Shown: positions 35,001-45,065, counted from the stretch's first letter. The stretch: 64,000 nt of DNA from Flavivirga rizhaonensis (GCF_004791695.1 NZ_SRSO01000004.1:124001-188000); one strand, 5' to 3'. A program made the numbers and translations. Notes: generated by a model from the sequence alone, not told the origin.

Positions 35001-38000
35001 GTAATTATAACCCCAAATGGAAGTGGTTGTAGCCCTATAACTAGTAATACCTCTGAAGTTATTGTAGTAGACGACCCTATTATTACAACCCAACCCATAA
35101 CATCTCAAACTTTATGCGAAAGTACCGTTCCTCAAAACTTACAAGTAGATGTTAATGGAGGGTCTGGAACCACATATAATTATCAATGGTATAGCAATAC
35201 TACTAACAGTACCTCTGGAGGTACTTTGATCGCCGGAGCCACTAATAATATCTTTACTCCACCAACAAACACGGTAGGTACATTATATTATTATAGTATC
35301 ATTACACAACCAGATCCAGGCTGTAGTGTTGTTAGCAATACTTCAACAGTTACTGTTAATCAAGCACCTTCATTTTCATCGCATCCCTTGTCCGAAACTA
35401 TTTGCTCCGGTGAGACTTTCAATATGCTATCAGTCACTTATTCTAATGGTGTTGGTACACCCACTTATCAATGGTATTCAAACACGGTAGACAATAACAC
35501 AACAGGAAGTATTTTAAGCGGAGAGATTGCTTCTACCTATAGCCCGCCCTCAGGGTCTATTGGTACAGTCTTTTATTATGCAATCATCACATTTTCTTCT
35601 GGCGGGTGTACTCAAATTACATCGCAAACAGCAGAACTCACAGTCAATCAAACTCCGAATATTTCAGATACATCATTAACCATCTGTAGCGGTATTAACT
35701 TTAATATCATTCCCGATTCCAATGGTGGAGATACGGTCCCTGTCGGAACTCAATATACCTGGACAACTCCTGTAATAAATCCAGCAGGTTCCATAACCGG
35801 AACCTCTAATCAAATCACTCCACAAAACAATATTAGCCAGACACCAATAAATAATACAGCTAATCCAGCTACAGTAACTTATACAGTAACTCCTATATCT
35901 GGTAATTGTGCTGGAACAGATTTTACTATTACCGTTACGGTTAACCCTTCAATCAGCATTACCAGAAACCTAACTAATAGCAGGTGTTATCTTTCTAATA
36001 CGGGAACCATTGAAATAACTATTAGTGGAGGTATTCCTTTTACAACAGGACCCCCGTATCAAATATCGTGGACAGGTCCTAATGGATATACCAATTCCAA
36101 TGAAGATATTTCTAATTTAGAACCTGGTAATTATACTATAACTATAAATGATGAAGGCGGCTGTCCATTTACAGATACATTTACCATTCTGGAACCTGAA
36201 GAACTTATTTTCAGCTCTATTAGTTTTGATCCAGAGACTATTTCCTGTTTCGGTGCTGATGATGGCTCTATAAATATTGATATTTATGGAGGAACTACAC
36301 CTTATACATATAACTGGACACGAAACGGAAGTTCTTTTTCTAATATAGAAGATTTATCAAACCTAGGTCCTGGAGACTATCAAATTACTGTTACTGATAC
36401 AAACAATTGCACACCTATAGTTCGAAATTTTCAGATTATTGAGCCTCCTGCATTGGATGTAAGCCTAGTAAATCAAGTTGATATTATTTGTTTTGGTGAT
36501 GCTACGGGTGCTATTAATATTAACACTATAGGAGGAAGACAAATTGAGATATCTCCTGGAGTTTTCGATTATTCTTATTCATGGACAGGACCAAGTGGGT
36601 ACACAAGCAACCTTCAAAATCTGTCAGGGTTATTTGCTGGAACATACAATTTAACTGTAACCGATAAATCTGGTTGTTCAGATACATTACAGGTCATTTT
36701 AGATCAATCTGATGAAATTATTATAGATTATTCTACGACCGAAATTGAATGCTATGGTGATAACAATGCTTCTATAACTATTGATAATATTTCTGGTGGC
36801 AACCCTCCGTATACTACAGAGTGGAGTACTCTTGGTTCCGGACCTGTTCAAAACAATTTATCTGCTGGCACTTACATTATTACAATTACAGATAGTACAA
36901 ATTGTGAAAAACAAGCTACTGTAGTTATTGATGAAGCTCCAGAGTTTTCAATCAACCCAACAGTAGCAAATGTATCTTGTTACGGAGAGAATGACGCCAG
37001 TATAGCCTTGAACCTAGTTGGTGGAATGACTCCACTAACACTTGCCTGGAATGATGATGCTTCTGCTGGTGTAGAACGAAACAATTTAAGCCCAGGAACT
37101 TATTCTGTAACCATTACAGATGCCACCCCTTGTATTATAACGGAAACCTTTATTATTTCAGAGCCAGATCCATTAGAGTTATTTGCTGTTACAACAGATG
37201 CTTTAGATTGTGATAATGCTAATAGCGGAGCTATTAGTTTAACAGTAATAGGAGGTACACTTCCGCTAAGCTATTCGTGGTCTAACGGTGAAATCACCGA
37301 GGATTTAGACACTATTCCTCCTGGCACTTATTCAGTTACGATTACTGATGTCAATGGATGTGAAATATCGGATAACTGGACAGTTAATAGGTTTGATCCG
37401 CTTACCATTGAAGTTGATACTATTACTGATTTTGATTGTATCACTCGAAATGTAGAGCAAACTTTTATCGCCAGGGTTACAGGAGGCATTCCCCCCTATC
37501 AAATAAGTTGGTCTAGCGGAACCGTTAGTGGTGCTAATAATGAAATCATGAATACCGATCAGGACGGTTTAGCAATTGTTAGTGTTATTGACAGTTTTGG
37601 ATGCTCAACAAACTTTTCACATAATGTAGATATTCCAGTTCTTGGTGATGCAGGTTTTGAACTAAATTCCATTGGCTATACCTCTTTCGGGATATATTCA
37701 AAGAAAGATCCTATTCAATTTACGAATACCGCTATAGGCGATTATATTTCTGTTCTTTGGGATTTTGGAGATGGTAATTTTTCTAGTGAAGAAAACCCTC
37801 TACATACTTATACTACCGAGGGAGATTATATCATTACACAAACTGTAACCTATCCTTTTGGCTGTGTTTATGAAAAAATCATCACACTATCAATTGAAAA
37901 GGGATATAGACTTATAATGCCTAATGCTTTCACTCCTAATAACGATAATATAAATGATTTTTTCAATCCTTCGTTTGTTGGATTAAATAATATGGTTTTA

Positions 38001-38180
38001 GACATTTATGACACCTGGGGAAGTTTAATTTATTCTGAAAAAGGAGACGATATTGATGGCTGGAACGGTAAAATAAATGATGCTAATGCAGAAAACGGTA
38101 ATTATTACTTTAAATTTTCCGCTAAGACTTTTTATGGAGAAACCATTACAAAAGAAGGGCCCGTTGTATTAATTAAGTAG
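32097..38180 (+). CDS. Giant SprB-like surface protein with PKD, Ig-like and SprB repeats and T9SS type B sorting domain
   Basis: A 2027-residue exported protein. A hydrophobic signal segment (about 5-24) is followed by PKD-like domains with WSFGDGS (about 170) and WDFGDS (about 471). Next come four Ig-like units marked by YQWYSN (about 830, 932, 1031, 1125), of which the first and last are near copies. Six to seven SprB repeats follow (about 1295-1760; e.g. CFGADDGSINIDIYGGTTPY), then another PKD (WDFGDGN, about 1888) and a C-terminal CHU_C/gliding-type domain (NAFTPNNDNINDFF to end). T9SS type B domains send cargo across the outer membrane, and SprB is the mobile gliding adhesin of Flavobacterium. 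It is directly followed by a SprF-type gene, its probable secretion partner. Confidence 0.9.
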   Translation: MRKGYFLTNISFFIISLSFFALNHSDLKNIIKRYSLNEHKKVKTSLPPSATISGTTQVCRNDTQPQITFTGSGGNAPYTFTYNIGGSNLIVTSTGNMATVDVNTTNVGSFTYQLVSVRDSSNDTSSANGTATVTVSEPTVDFTFNNDGACSGASVNFTSSATGDGPFTYSWSFGDGSTSTNTNPSHTFTSLGCGFQNSNVTLIVTDTNGCSNSITKAVSIQQKPRLEFEDIDNGFDPFNNCGNNTTDPSYTINVGIANVSSSCINSYDVDWGDGSPVETNVTFPATHTYTQLGSFNMDITGRGSNCDNTVTYLIKNSSNPTGAIVNPGNTVNLCIPVSPIDFAIGSWGANPPDTDYLVDFGDGVTENYTQTQLENSVYFNAADPANSQDFPIPHIYTESSCPSSFTVLLNITTSCGQTNLTAGPIVILRKPEVNFEAPPISCINTTVQFNNTSIGGYGINCSTNEGYFWDFGDSTTSTLRDPGHVYTIPGTYTVSLYGENSCGITDTVTETICIEPQLTAAFTLNTNNGCAPLGIQTTNTTNLASSCGGDRYLWEVSYTSGFCGTTPATWNFTNGTDENSVAPIINFVTAGTYTLTLTTTNACGNSVTSETIEVKQPPTATINAISNFCGSGSINPVANVVSCAPASETLTYSWSFPNGSPASSSTLNPGTINYPNPGNYQVTFSITSRCGTTTDTENFVINPIPTITNTNLAQTICSGTNTNEVILTSDISGTTYNWTASAPAGVTGFIASGNTNTIPVQTIFNSNSTSEDVTYTITPSVGGCSGNSVNLVITVDPAPSFTSQPQSETICLNGPINQLSVAVNGPGSPTYQWYSNTVDNNTTGTIITGEMSATYTPANNPVGVTFYYCVVSFTSGSGCNEITSDTARVEIVNGIQIDTNPIVSQNICIGGDINTVLSVGHSGGTGVITYQWYSNAINSTMGGTIVAGATNSSYTPPTFNVSGNYYYYVIITPNGSGCSPITSNTSEVIVVDDPIITTQPITSQTLCESTVPQNLQVDVNGGSGTTYNYQWYSNTTNSTSGGTLIAGATNNIFTPPTNTVGTLYYYSIITQPDPGCSVVSNTSTVTVNQAPSFSSHPLSETICSGETFNMLSVTYSNGVGTPTYQWYSNTVDNNTTGSILSGEIASTYSPPSGSIGTVFYYAIITFSSGGCTQITSQTAELTVNQTPNISDTSLTICSGINFNIIPDSNGGDTVPVGTQYTWTTPVINPAGSITGTSNQITPQNNISQTPINNTANPATVTYTVTPISGNCAGTDFTITVTVNPSISITRNLTNSRCYLSNTGTIEITISGGIPFTTGPPYQISWTGPNGYTNSNEDISNLEPGNYTITINDEGGCPFTDTFTILEPEELIFSSISFDPETISCFGADDGSINIDIYGGTTPYTYNWTRNGSSFSNIEDLSNLGPGDYQITVTDTNNCTPIVRNFQIIEPPALDVSLVNQVDIICFGDATGAININTIGGRQIEISPGVFDYSYSWTGPSGYTSNLQNLSGLFAGTYNLTVTDKSGCSDTLQVILDQSDEIIIDYSTTEIECYGDNNASITIDNISGGNPPYTTEWSTLGSGPVQNNLSAGTYIITITDSTNCEKQATVVIDEAPEFSINPTVANVSCYGENDASIALNLVGGMTPLTLAWNDDASAGVERNNLSPGTYSVTITDATPCIITETFIISEPDPLELFAVTTDALDCDNANSGAISLTVIGGTLPLSYSWSNGEITEDLDTIPPGTYSVTITDVNGCEISDNWTVNRFDPLTIEVDTITDFDCITRNVEQTFIARVTGGIPPYQISWSSGTVSGANNEIMNTDQDGLAIVSVIDSFGCSTNFSHNVDIPVLGDAGFELNSIGYTSFGIYSKKDPIQFTNTAIGDYISVLWDFGDGNFSSEENPLHTYTTEGDYIITQTVTYPFGCVYEKIITLSIEKGYRLIMPNAFTPNNDNINDFFNPSFVGLNNMVLDIYDTWGSLIYSEKGDDIDGWNGKINDANAENGNYYFKFSAKTFYGETITKEGPVVLIK

Positions 38181-39194
38181 ATGTATCAAAACAAGCGAAT
38201 GAAAGTTAAAGTATTAGTCCTAATTATTATAAGTTACTACTGTTTAGAAGCGAAAGCCCAAGACCCAGTTTTCTCTCAATATTTTTTAGTTCCAGAGACC
38301 ATGAATCCTGGATTTTCTGGTTTTGAAGATGCGACATATTTAGGGTTGATCCACAGAACACAATGGCCTAGCTTAGACCTAAGAATAGATACCGAATACG
38401 CCTTTTTTAATACTTGGCTTGAAAACATTGGTGGTGTAGGTGTTAGCATCTTAAATCAGCATGAAAACAATACCAGCTACAATCATTTGCAAGGAAATAT
38501 CAACTACTCATATCATGTAAAATTGGCAAACGACTGGTTCTTTAGACCTGCTATAGAATTTGGTTTTGGTACAAAGTCCTTTAATTTCAGTAATCTGGTA
38601 TTAGCCGATCAAATCAATATTAATTCAGAAACTATAAATCCTATTTCATCAGACATATTTGCAATGAATGCGAACAGAAATGTTTCTTTCTTTGATTTTA
38701 ATGCTGGTTTTGTTTTTGATAAAAAAAATACACGAAACGATACGGACTTGTGGTTAGGAGCTTCTATAAAACACCTGAACAGACCCAATATTTCATTTGT
38801 AGAAAATGGCAATGTGCCATTAGATATTTTTTATTCCATTCATGCCAATTATAAGTTTCCTTATTTTGATTATAATGACATGCTTATTTCTGTTAATTAC
38901 ATGCAACAAGGACAGTATAACAGATTAGATATAGGAACCACTGTAAAGCTCGAAAAACTTATGTTAGGTGCTATGGCAGTTACCAATCCTGCCAAAAACA
39001 GCTTAAATAGTCATTTATTAACTTCAATCAATGCATTTATAGGATTAGAATTCGAACAGCTACGTTTTGGTTTCTCTTATGATTTAAACACCACCAAAAT
39101 TGGTAGAACAGATGGCGTTTACGAACTTTCTATAACCTATTTAGCAGGCTGTCTAATTTGCAAAAACCCAGCAAATTTGGAACGAAGAAAATAG
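38181..39194 (+). CDS. PorP/SprF family T9SS outer-membrane protein
   Basis: A 337-residue protein with a signal peptide (ending LEAKAQ) followed by the family start DPVFSQYFLVPETMNPGFSG. The rest is a predicted beta-barrel with alternating hydrophobic strands, ending near the family-typical YELSITYLAGC. In Flavobacterium, SprF is needed to secrete SprB and similar type B cargo. The ATG immediately follows the stop codon of the 2027-residue cargo gene; a second ATG six codons later (38199) would give a more normal signal peptide. The pair is probably one transcription unit. Confidence 0.92.
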   Translation: MYQNKRMKVKVLVLIIISYYCLEAKAQDPVFSQYFLVPETMNPGFSGFEDATYLGLIHRTQWPSLDLRIDTEYAFFNTWLENIGGVGVSILNQHENNTSYNHLQGNINYSYHVKLANDWFFRPAIEFGFGTKSFNFSNLVLADQININSETINPISSDIFAMNANRNVSFFDFNAGFVFDKKNTRNDTDLWLGASIKHLNRPNISFVENGNVPLDIFYSIHANYKFPYFDYNDMLISVNYMQQGQYNRLDIGTTVKLEKLMLGAMAVTNPAKNSLNSHLLTSINAFIGLEFEQLRFGFSYDLNTTKIGRTDGVYELSITYLAGCLICKNPANLERRK

Positions 39195-39264
39195 TACTTA
39201 GAACTCATCTTGATTTTTCCTGTAGGTTTAGACAGACGAAACTATGCTCACTACTTTTAAAGTA

Positions 39265-39298
39265 TAGATCTGTCAGGTTTTAAAACCTGACAGATCTA
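39265..39298. terminator. 34-bp perfect palindrome, probable bidirectional terminator or REP-like element
   Basis: TAGATCTGTCAGGTTTT is followed directly by its exact reverse complement. It lies between the convergent sprF-type (plus) and tolC-type (minus) genes. The internal A/T tracts and the position suit a terminator; AACCTGACAG strings are also common as scattered repeats in flavobacteria. The rest of 39195-39432 shows no gene. Confidence 0.65.
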
Positions 39299-39432
39299 AA
39301 TAAATACTTGATTCGTATAATGTTTTTTTGATTTTTCCAACTAATATAAAACGGTTACCTTAAAGCTATTATGATAAATTCACATATTAAAAAGGTACTT
39401 GTTTTATAAAGATATGATAGAGAAATTCGTTT

Positions 39433-40758
39433 TTAAAAATTTACATTTAAAAGCTCTCCACTCAATTGCAATAACTGTAGTTCAATAAGTTTTGCATCAA
39501 ATTTTGCATTGTTAAATGCTGTTTTAGAATTGATTAAATTAATCTGTGCTTGTCTAAATTCTATTGATGTAATTTGTCCTAATTTATAACGTTCCGTACT
39601 TCTATCAAAATTATTTTGGGTTGTTAAAATGTTTTTTTCTTGCGCTTTTAAAATGAATAATTGGTTTTGATAATTCCCCCAATTATTTTTTAAATTATTA
39701 TCTATGGTTACTTTTTGTTCTTCCAATAAAATTTGCTGATTTTCTAAAGCAATTTTTGCATTGGCAACTCTGGTTTTTCTACTTCCTCCATCAAATAAAT
39801 TCCAAGATAAATTTAAACCAGCATTAAGCCCATTAGCCGCAGAACTAGCTAAAAAAGATGTCGTTGGGTTTTCACTTTTATTCCATCCATAAGACGTGGT
39901 TAGTCCTAAAGATGGTAAGTTACTTGCCTTGTTTATTTTAATATTGAACCTACTAATAGCAATATTTTTTTCGCTTTGTTTTAACGTCGTATTATTTGCA
40001 ATTGTTTTTTGTTCTAATTCTTCAAAATTCATCATTTTATTAAAATCAACTTCAGTTTCAACATCATAATTCACTTCTTTTTCTATCCCTAAAACAACAT
40101 TTAACCTACGTTTTTCGTTTGTTAATTGCTGTTTAGCATTTATTAATGCAATACTATCATTATTGACATCTACTTCTGCATTTAACAATTCTAATTTAGT
40201 AGATTGCCCATATTCATATTGATATTTTACACGTTCTAATCGTCTTTTAGAAATAGATAAAGCCTCATTAAGGTTATTTGTATTTTCCGTTACACGAGCA
40301 ATCTGAAAATATACTGTAAACAATTGTAAACAAGCATTTTCTATAGTTTCTTTTACTTGTAATTCTGTTAAATTATAACTCTCTTTTAATTGTTGATAAT
40401 TATACTTTCTTCCTAAACCGTCAAAAATGGTATAATTTAAATTCACAGATGCGTTATATGTTTTTGTTTCAGCCCCATTAATACTTGTAGATGTTCCGTC
40501 CTGACGTGTAATTGTTTGATTATCGTTTCTATAATTTGCCCCAGAAGCAGCTGAAAATGTTGGTAAAAGACCTCTGTTATAAATACTTTTATTATTTTTT
40601 GCAACTTCTAAATTATTGTTGGCAACTTTAATTCCGAAGTTATTTTCTAAAGTGATTTTTAAGGCTTCTTTTTTTGTTAAAATTTCTTGTGATATGCCCT
40701 GTAATACCGATAAAAAAACAAGGATTAAAATACTATTTTTATTAAATTTCATCTTCAT
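39433..40758 (-). CDS. TolC family outer-membrane efflux protein
   Basis: A 441-residue outer-membrane channel component. The signal peptide ends near LQGISQ, followed by the family start EILTKKEALKITLENNFGIKVANN. Long helical repeats (e.g. TKLELLNAEVDVNNDSI and GQITSIEFRQAQINLINS) form the periplasmic tunnel. It completes a tripartite efflux pump with the upstream RND and adaptor genes. Its start lies within the end of the RND gene, overlapping by about 17 bp; two close ATGs (40758, 40752) are both possible. Confidence 0.92.
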   Translation of the reverse strand: MKMKFNKNSILILVFLSVLQGISQEILTKKEALKITLENNFGIKVANNNLEVAKNNKSIYNRGLLPTFSAASGANYRNDNQTITRQDGTSTSINGAETKTYNASVNLNYTIFDGLGRKYNYQQLKESYNLTELQVKETIENACLQLFTVYFQIARVTENTNNLNEALSISKRRLERVKYQYEYGQSTKLELLNAEVDVNNDSIALINAKQQLTNEKRRLNVVLGIEKEVNYDVETEVDFNKMMNFEELEQKTIANNTTLKQSEKNIAISRFNIKINKASNLPSLGLTTSYGWNKSENPTTSFLASSAANGLNAGLNLSWNLFDGGSRKTRVANAKIALENQQILLEEQKVTIDNNLKNNWGNYQNQLFILKAQEKNILTTQNNFDRSTERYKLGQITSIEFRQAQINLINSKTAFNNAKFDAKLIELQLLQLSGELLNVNF

Positions 40759-43700
40759 CAAATTTAGATTCAATAATGGCTCTTTCTACTTCTTCTTTAC
40801 TTATTTTTCTATCTGTTTTTAACCACTTAACGCCAACTTTAACAGAATTTGAAACAGACAATAAAAGTGGCAACATGACCAATGTTAAAATAGTGGCAAT
40901 AGCAATACCGTAAGCAATAGAAATTGCCATAGGAATTAAAAATTGAGCTTGTCTACTTTTTTCCAACATCAACGGTGCTAAACCTGCAATTGTAGTTAAA
41001 GATGTTAAAAAAATGGCTCTAAAACGAGATTGACCAGCTTTAATTAAGGCCATGTCAAATTTTAGTCCTTCTTTGAGGTAACTATTAAATTTTCCTATTA
41101 AAACCAAACCGTCATTTACCATAATCCCTACTAAAGCAATAATCCCTAACCACGATAAAATACCGATAGAAAAACCATGAATGTAATGCCCCCAAACCAC
41201 TCCAATCATGCTAAAAGGAATCATAACAATTAATAAAACGGGCTGACTATAGGAACGAAACGTAAAAGCAATTACCATATAAATTAAGAGCAAAATAATT
41301 GGACCAACAGTTTTTACGGAATCTATCGTTTTTTTAGCTTCTCTATTTTGCCCTTCATATAAAGGTGAAACTGTTGGGTACTTAGAAAGGATTTCAGGCA
41401 TCAATCGTACTTTTATATCTTCTAAAATTTCTGTAGCATTAGCTTCAGGTCCTTTTAGGTCTGCACTAATCTGAATTTCTCTTTTTCCTTCTAAATGGTT
41501 AATTGTAATATCTCCTCTTTCTATAATGTAATTGCCAATTTCAGAAAAAGGAATTCTTGCTCCGTTTGGAGCAACAATACGCATGTCGTCTAAATCTTTA
41601 ATAGAGGATCTGTTTTTTTTATCATAACGCACCCAAACTTTTATTTCATCTTGTCCACGTTGAAAACGTTGCGCTTGAAAACCAAAGAATCCATAACGTA
41701 CTTGATTCATAACAGATTGCAAATTCAGACCTAATAGATACGCACTTTCCTTTAAGGTAATTCTAATCTCTTTAATTCCTGCGGGATCATTATCCGTTAC
41801 ATCTTTTAATAAAGGATTACTTTCTAATTCTTGTTTTAATTCTTGTTTGGCCGTTTTAAGTTCTCCAATATTATTACCTAATAAAGAAACGGCTACTGGA
41901 CTCCCTCCAAAATTCCCTCCAGAACCAAAAATTAAACTTTCTACACCATAAATTCTACCCACTTTATCTCTAATAGAATTAGTGATTTCTGGAGATGAAA
42001 AATCTCTTGCTTCACCTGGCAATAAATTAACTGTTAAAGTGGCATTTGCGCTTCCTGGCCCCACCCTTTTAATGACATTTTCTACAACTTGAAAATGGTC
42101 TGTTTGTTTTGCCGTGTAGTCTTTATTGATCAACCAAACTTTTTCTTCTATAGATGAAATAATAGAATCCGTAATTTGTTCATTTGTACCTTGCGGCATG
42201 GTTAAGCTAATCTGAATTCTGTCACTGGCAATGTTTGGGAAAAATGATGTTTTAACAACACTTCCTTTAATGGCCATGAAACTGAAGATTAAAATAGCTA
42301 TTGGAATACAAAAAGAGAAAAATTTATTTTTTAAAGAAAACCTTAAAAAAGGCACATAATAATAATCTCTAATTTTAGACAAACCTTTATCTGCTATAGT
42401 ATTTATTTTATTGAAAAAAGCGTCTACTGAATTTGTTTTTTGTGCTTCTCCTTTTTCAAGCCTTTTTCTATCTAAAGCTTTAGAATGGGCAATGTGCGCC
42501 GGTAAAATAATTAAGGCTTCAATTAAAGAAACGGTTAATGTTAACAATACGATTGTAGAAACTTCTCCAAAAAAACTTCCTAATCTACCATCTACAAAAA
42601 AGAAGGTAGAAAAAGCAATAATAGTAGTTAAAATGGCTGAAATAATTGGAGGAATAACCTCTAGGGTTCCATCTATTGCTGCTTTTATTTTAGATTTTCC
42701 TAAATCATAATAATGATGATAAATATTTTCTCCTATTACAATGCCATCATCAACCAAAATACCAATTACGATAATCATTCCAAAGAGTGATAAAACATTG
42801 ATAGTTACATCAAATTGCGCGGCAAAAATAAACATTCCAAAAAAGGCAACGGGCAAACCAAATGCGACCCATATTGCTAAACGTAAATTTAGGAACAGTG
42901 CTAAAAAAAATAAAACCAATAAAATACCAGCAATACCATTTTCTATCAATAATTTTGTCCTTCCATTTAAAGTAATAGAAGAATCGCTAGAAATATTTAA
43001 TTGAATATTTTGTTGTTTTTGGTTGTATTCATATATATAGTCCTTAATTTTTTCTGCGGAAGAAACTAAATCTTCATTATTAGTATTACTCACAGTAATA
43101 TTAATTGCTAAATTGTTATTGTAGTACAATTTATCAGGGTCTTCAGACCAAATATCTTTTATTTCTGCAATATCTTTTAAGCGAATAATAGTTCCATTTA
43201 TTTCTGTTCTTACAATCAAATTTTGTAATTCTATACCATAATACGAACGATTACTTGCTCTAATTAGAAAGTCTTCTTCAGCAGTCTTTATGTTTCCTCC
43301 CGTAATTAAAATATTCGCATTCCTTACCGCATTTGCCACTTCGGTAAAAGACATATTGTAAGCACGTAAATCGTTTTCACGAACCGCTATTTCTATTTCT
43401 TCATCGGGAAAACCAGAAATAACAACTTGAGATATTCCTTCAATTCCTCGAATATCATTTTCTATATTTCTTGCATATTGTTTTAACGATTTTAATGAAA
43501 TATTTTCTCCACTTATGGTAAAACTAATAGTTGGTCTAATATTTTCTACTTTTGCAATTACGGCAGGTTCCATCCCTGAAGGAAAAGATGGCACTCTATC
43601 TACTGCATTTTTTACATTCGATAAAACAACGTCTATATTCTCCCCTTTTTCGACTTCTATATTTACACTTGCAGAATTTTCTCTGGAAACAGAAGTTACT

Positions 43701-43939
43701 CTTTCTACACCAACAATTCCTTTTAAATTATCTTCAATTTTTAGTACGACACCCTCTTCCATTTCTGCCGGTGAAGCTCCAGGGTATGTTAAATTAATCC
43801 TAATTAATTGTGAATCTACCAGTGGGAAAAATGATGATTTTATACTTAAAGCACCCACCAATCCAAATATTACAAATGCAATAATCATCACATTTACTGC
43901 TACAGGGTATTTTATAAAATATGTAATTATCTTCTTCAT
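40742..43939 (-). CDS. RND efflux transporter, AcrB/HAE-1-like
   Basis: A 1065-residue inner-membrane pump with the twelve-helix, two-porter-loop layout of the RND superfamily. The proton-relay pair is present in helix 4 (GILVDDGIVIGENI, about 390-403), as in drug pumps of the AcrB type. PGASPAEMEEGVVLKIED (about 53-70) and the second-half FSMIGVVWGHYIHGFSIGIL fit the family. It exports drugs, detergents or lipophilic compounds through the TolC-like channel. It starts 4 bp after the adaptor gene. Confidence 0.93.
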   Translation of the reverse strand: MKKIITYFIKYPVAVNVMIIAFVIFGLVGALSIKSSFFPLVDSQLIRINLTYPGASPAEMEEGVVLKIEDNLKGIVGVERVTSVSRENSASVNIEVEKGENIDVVLSNVKNAVDRVPSFPSGMEPAVIAKVENIRPTISFTISGENISLKSLKQYARNIENDIRGIEGISQVVISGFPDEEIEIAVRENDLRAYNMSFTEVANAVRNANILITGGNIKTAEEDFLIRASNRSYYGIELQNLIVRTEINGTIIRLKDIAEIKDIWSEDPDKLYYNNNLAINITVSNTNNEDLVSSAEKIKDYIYEYNQKQQNIQLNISSDSSITLNGRTKLLIENGIAGILLVLFFLALFLNLRLAIWVAFGLPVAFFGMFIFAAQFDVTINVLSLFGMIIVIGILVDDGIVIGENIYHHYYDLGKSKIKAAIDGTLEVIPPIISAILTTIIAFSTFFFVDGRLGSFFGEVSTIVLLTLTVSLIEALIILPAHIAHSKALDRKRLEKGEAQKTNSVDAFFNKINTIADKGLSKIRDYYYVPFLRFSLKNKFFSFCIPIAILIFSFMAIKGSVVKTSFFPNIASDRIQISLTMPQGTNEQITDSIISSIEEKVWLINKDYTAKQTDHFQVVENVIKRVGPGSANATLTVNLLPGEARDFSSPEITNSIRDKVGRIYGVESLIFGSGGNFGGSPVAVSLLGNNIGELKTAKQELKQELESNPLLKDVTDNDPAGIKEIRITLKESAYLLGLNLQSVMNQVRYGFFGFQAQRFQRGQDEIKVWVRYDKKNRSSIKDLDDMRIVAPNGARIPFSEIGNYIIERGDITINHLEGKREIQISADLKGPEANATEILEDIKVRLMPEILSKYPTVSPLYEGQNREAKKTIDSVKTVGPIILLLIYMVIAFTFRSYSQPVLLIVMIPFSMIGVVWGHYIHGFSIGILSWLGIIALVGIMVNDGLVLIGKFNSYLKEGLKFDMALIKAGQSRFRAIFLTSLTTIAGLAPLMLEKSRQAQFLIPMAISIAYGIAIATILTLVMLPLLLSVSNSVKVGVKWLKTDRKISKEEVERAIIESKFDEDEI

Positions 43940-43943
43940 ATAA

Positions 43944-45059
43944 TTACTTCTTTTTATTGATTTTTACAATCATTCCATCAAAAGCTCCTGATAGCACTTG
44001 TGTTAAGATTTTATCGTTATTCTCTAAACCTTTTATCACTACAGTTTCAGCGCCAAAATAAACAGGTTTTACATTTGTAAGACTCAAAATACTATCATTT
44101 CTTACAGTATATACCGCCTTATTATTTACTAATAACTTTCTATTAATTTCAATAGCTTGACTTTCTGATTTTGCTACCAAATTAGCCTCTAAAAACATAC
44201 CCTCTTTTAAGTCTTTGTGAGTCACATCCACATACACTTTTATCGTTTGTGAAACTTGATCTACTTTTCCATTTACACGAACAACTTTTCCTGTGTAATT
44301 TTTCGTTTTTTCTAAATTAGAAAGCGCTACAGAATTACCAACTTTTAATAAATCTATAAATTCTGAATTAATAGAAACTTCCATTTCATAAACACTTGGA
44401 TCTATAAACTCTCCTAATTTCTGTCCAACTCTTACTAATGTACCTGGACTTACTAAAGCTTCTGTTAAAATTCCAGAAAAAGGGGCTCTAATTTGATGTT
44501 TTGCATAACGCACTTCTAAATTTTCAACATTGTAATAAGCACTTAAAATACCTCTACCACTAACAAAATACTGTTCTTTCTCTGATGAAAATTTAGGCAG
44601 TTTAGGGACCGGTTTATTCATATCAAAACCTTTTAAATAGTTTTCCCATTTTTTAAATTCGACAGGATAATCTAAACGCAAATCGGGCATAATTGCTGTA
44701 ATTAAATTGTTTAAATTACTTTTTTGAGATTGCAAACTTGCGTAAAACTCATCACTATTAATAGTTAACAACCTTTCTCCTTTATAGTAATTTGTTCCAG
44801 CTTTAAATAATTTTTTAGATGGTTTTAAAACACCCTGAACTTCAGAAAAAATTTCTATTTTATTCTTTGCTGTTAAATTTCCACTAGCAGATAAAACAAT
44901 AGGAATATCTTTGTTTTCTACATTTTCCACAAAAACAGTTTTAATTGTTTTTTTAAATTTTGGTTTGGGCTTTTGGTTTTTATCAATTAAATGTTTCCCT
45001 AAAAAGATAGCGACTACAATAGCTAAAACTCCTAGAATACCCAAAATTATATTTCTCAT
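43944..45059 (-). CDS. RND efflux periplasmic adaptor (membrane fusion protein)
   Basis: A 371-residue HlyD/AcrA-type adaptor. An N-terminal membrane anchor (about 3-21) is followed by a split lipoyl domain (IEIFSEVQGVLKPSKKLFKA and IRAPFSGILTEALVSPGTLV), a short helical hairpin and a beta-barrel region (YTGKVVRVNGKVDQVSQTIK). It joins the RND pump to the outer-membrane channel. It lies 6 bp after the marR-type gene and 4 bp before the RND gene. Confidence 0.92.
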   Translation of the reverse strand: MRNIILGILGVLAIVVAIFLGKHLIDKNQKPKPKFKKTIKTVFVENVENKDIPIVLSASGNLTAKNKIEIFSEVQGVLKPSKKLFKAGTNYYKGERLLTINSDEFYASLQSQKSNLNNLITAIMPDLRLDYPVEFKKWENYLKGFDMNKPVPKLPKFSSEKEQYFVSGRGILSAYYNVENLEVRYAKHQIRAPFSGILTEALVSPGTLVRVGQKLGEFIDPSVYEMEVSINSEFIDLLKVGNSVALSNLEKTKNYTGKVVRVNGKVDQVSQTIKVYVDVTHKDLKEGMFLEANLVAKSESQAIEINRKLLVNNKAVYTVRNDSILSLTNVKPVYFGAETVVIKGLENNDKILTQVLSGAFDGMIVKINKKK

Positions 45060-45065
45060 AAGATT

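Noticed and set aside
43515..43943. 142-codon open frame opposite the RND gene
   Set aside because: It is a complement shadow of the strongly supported transporter and has no family features.
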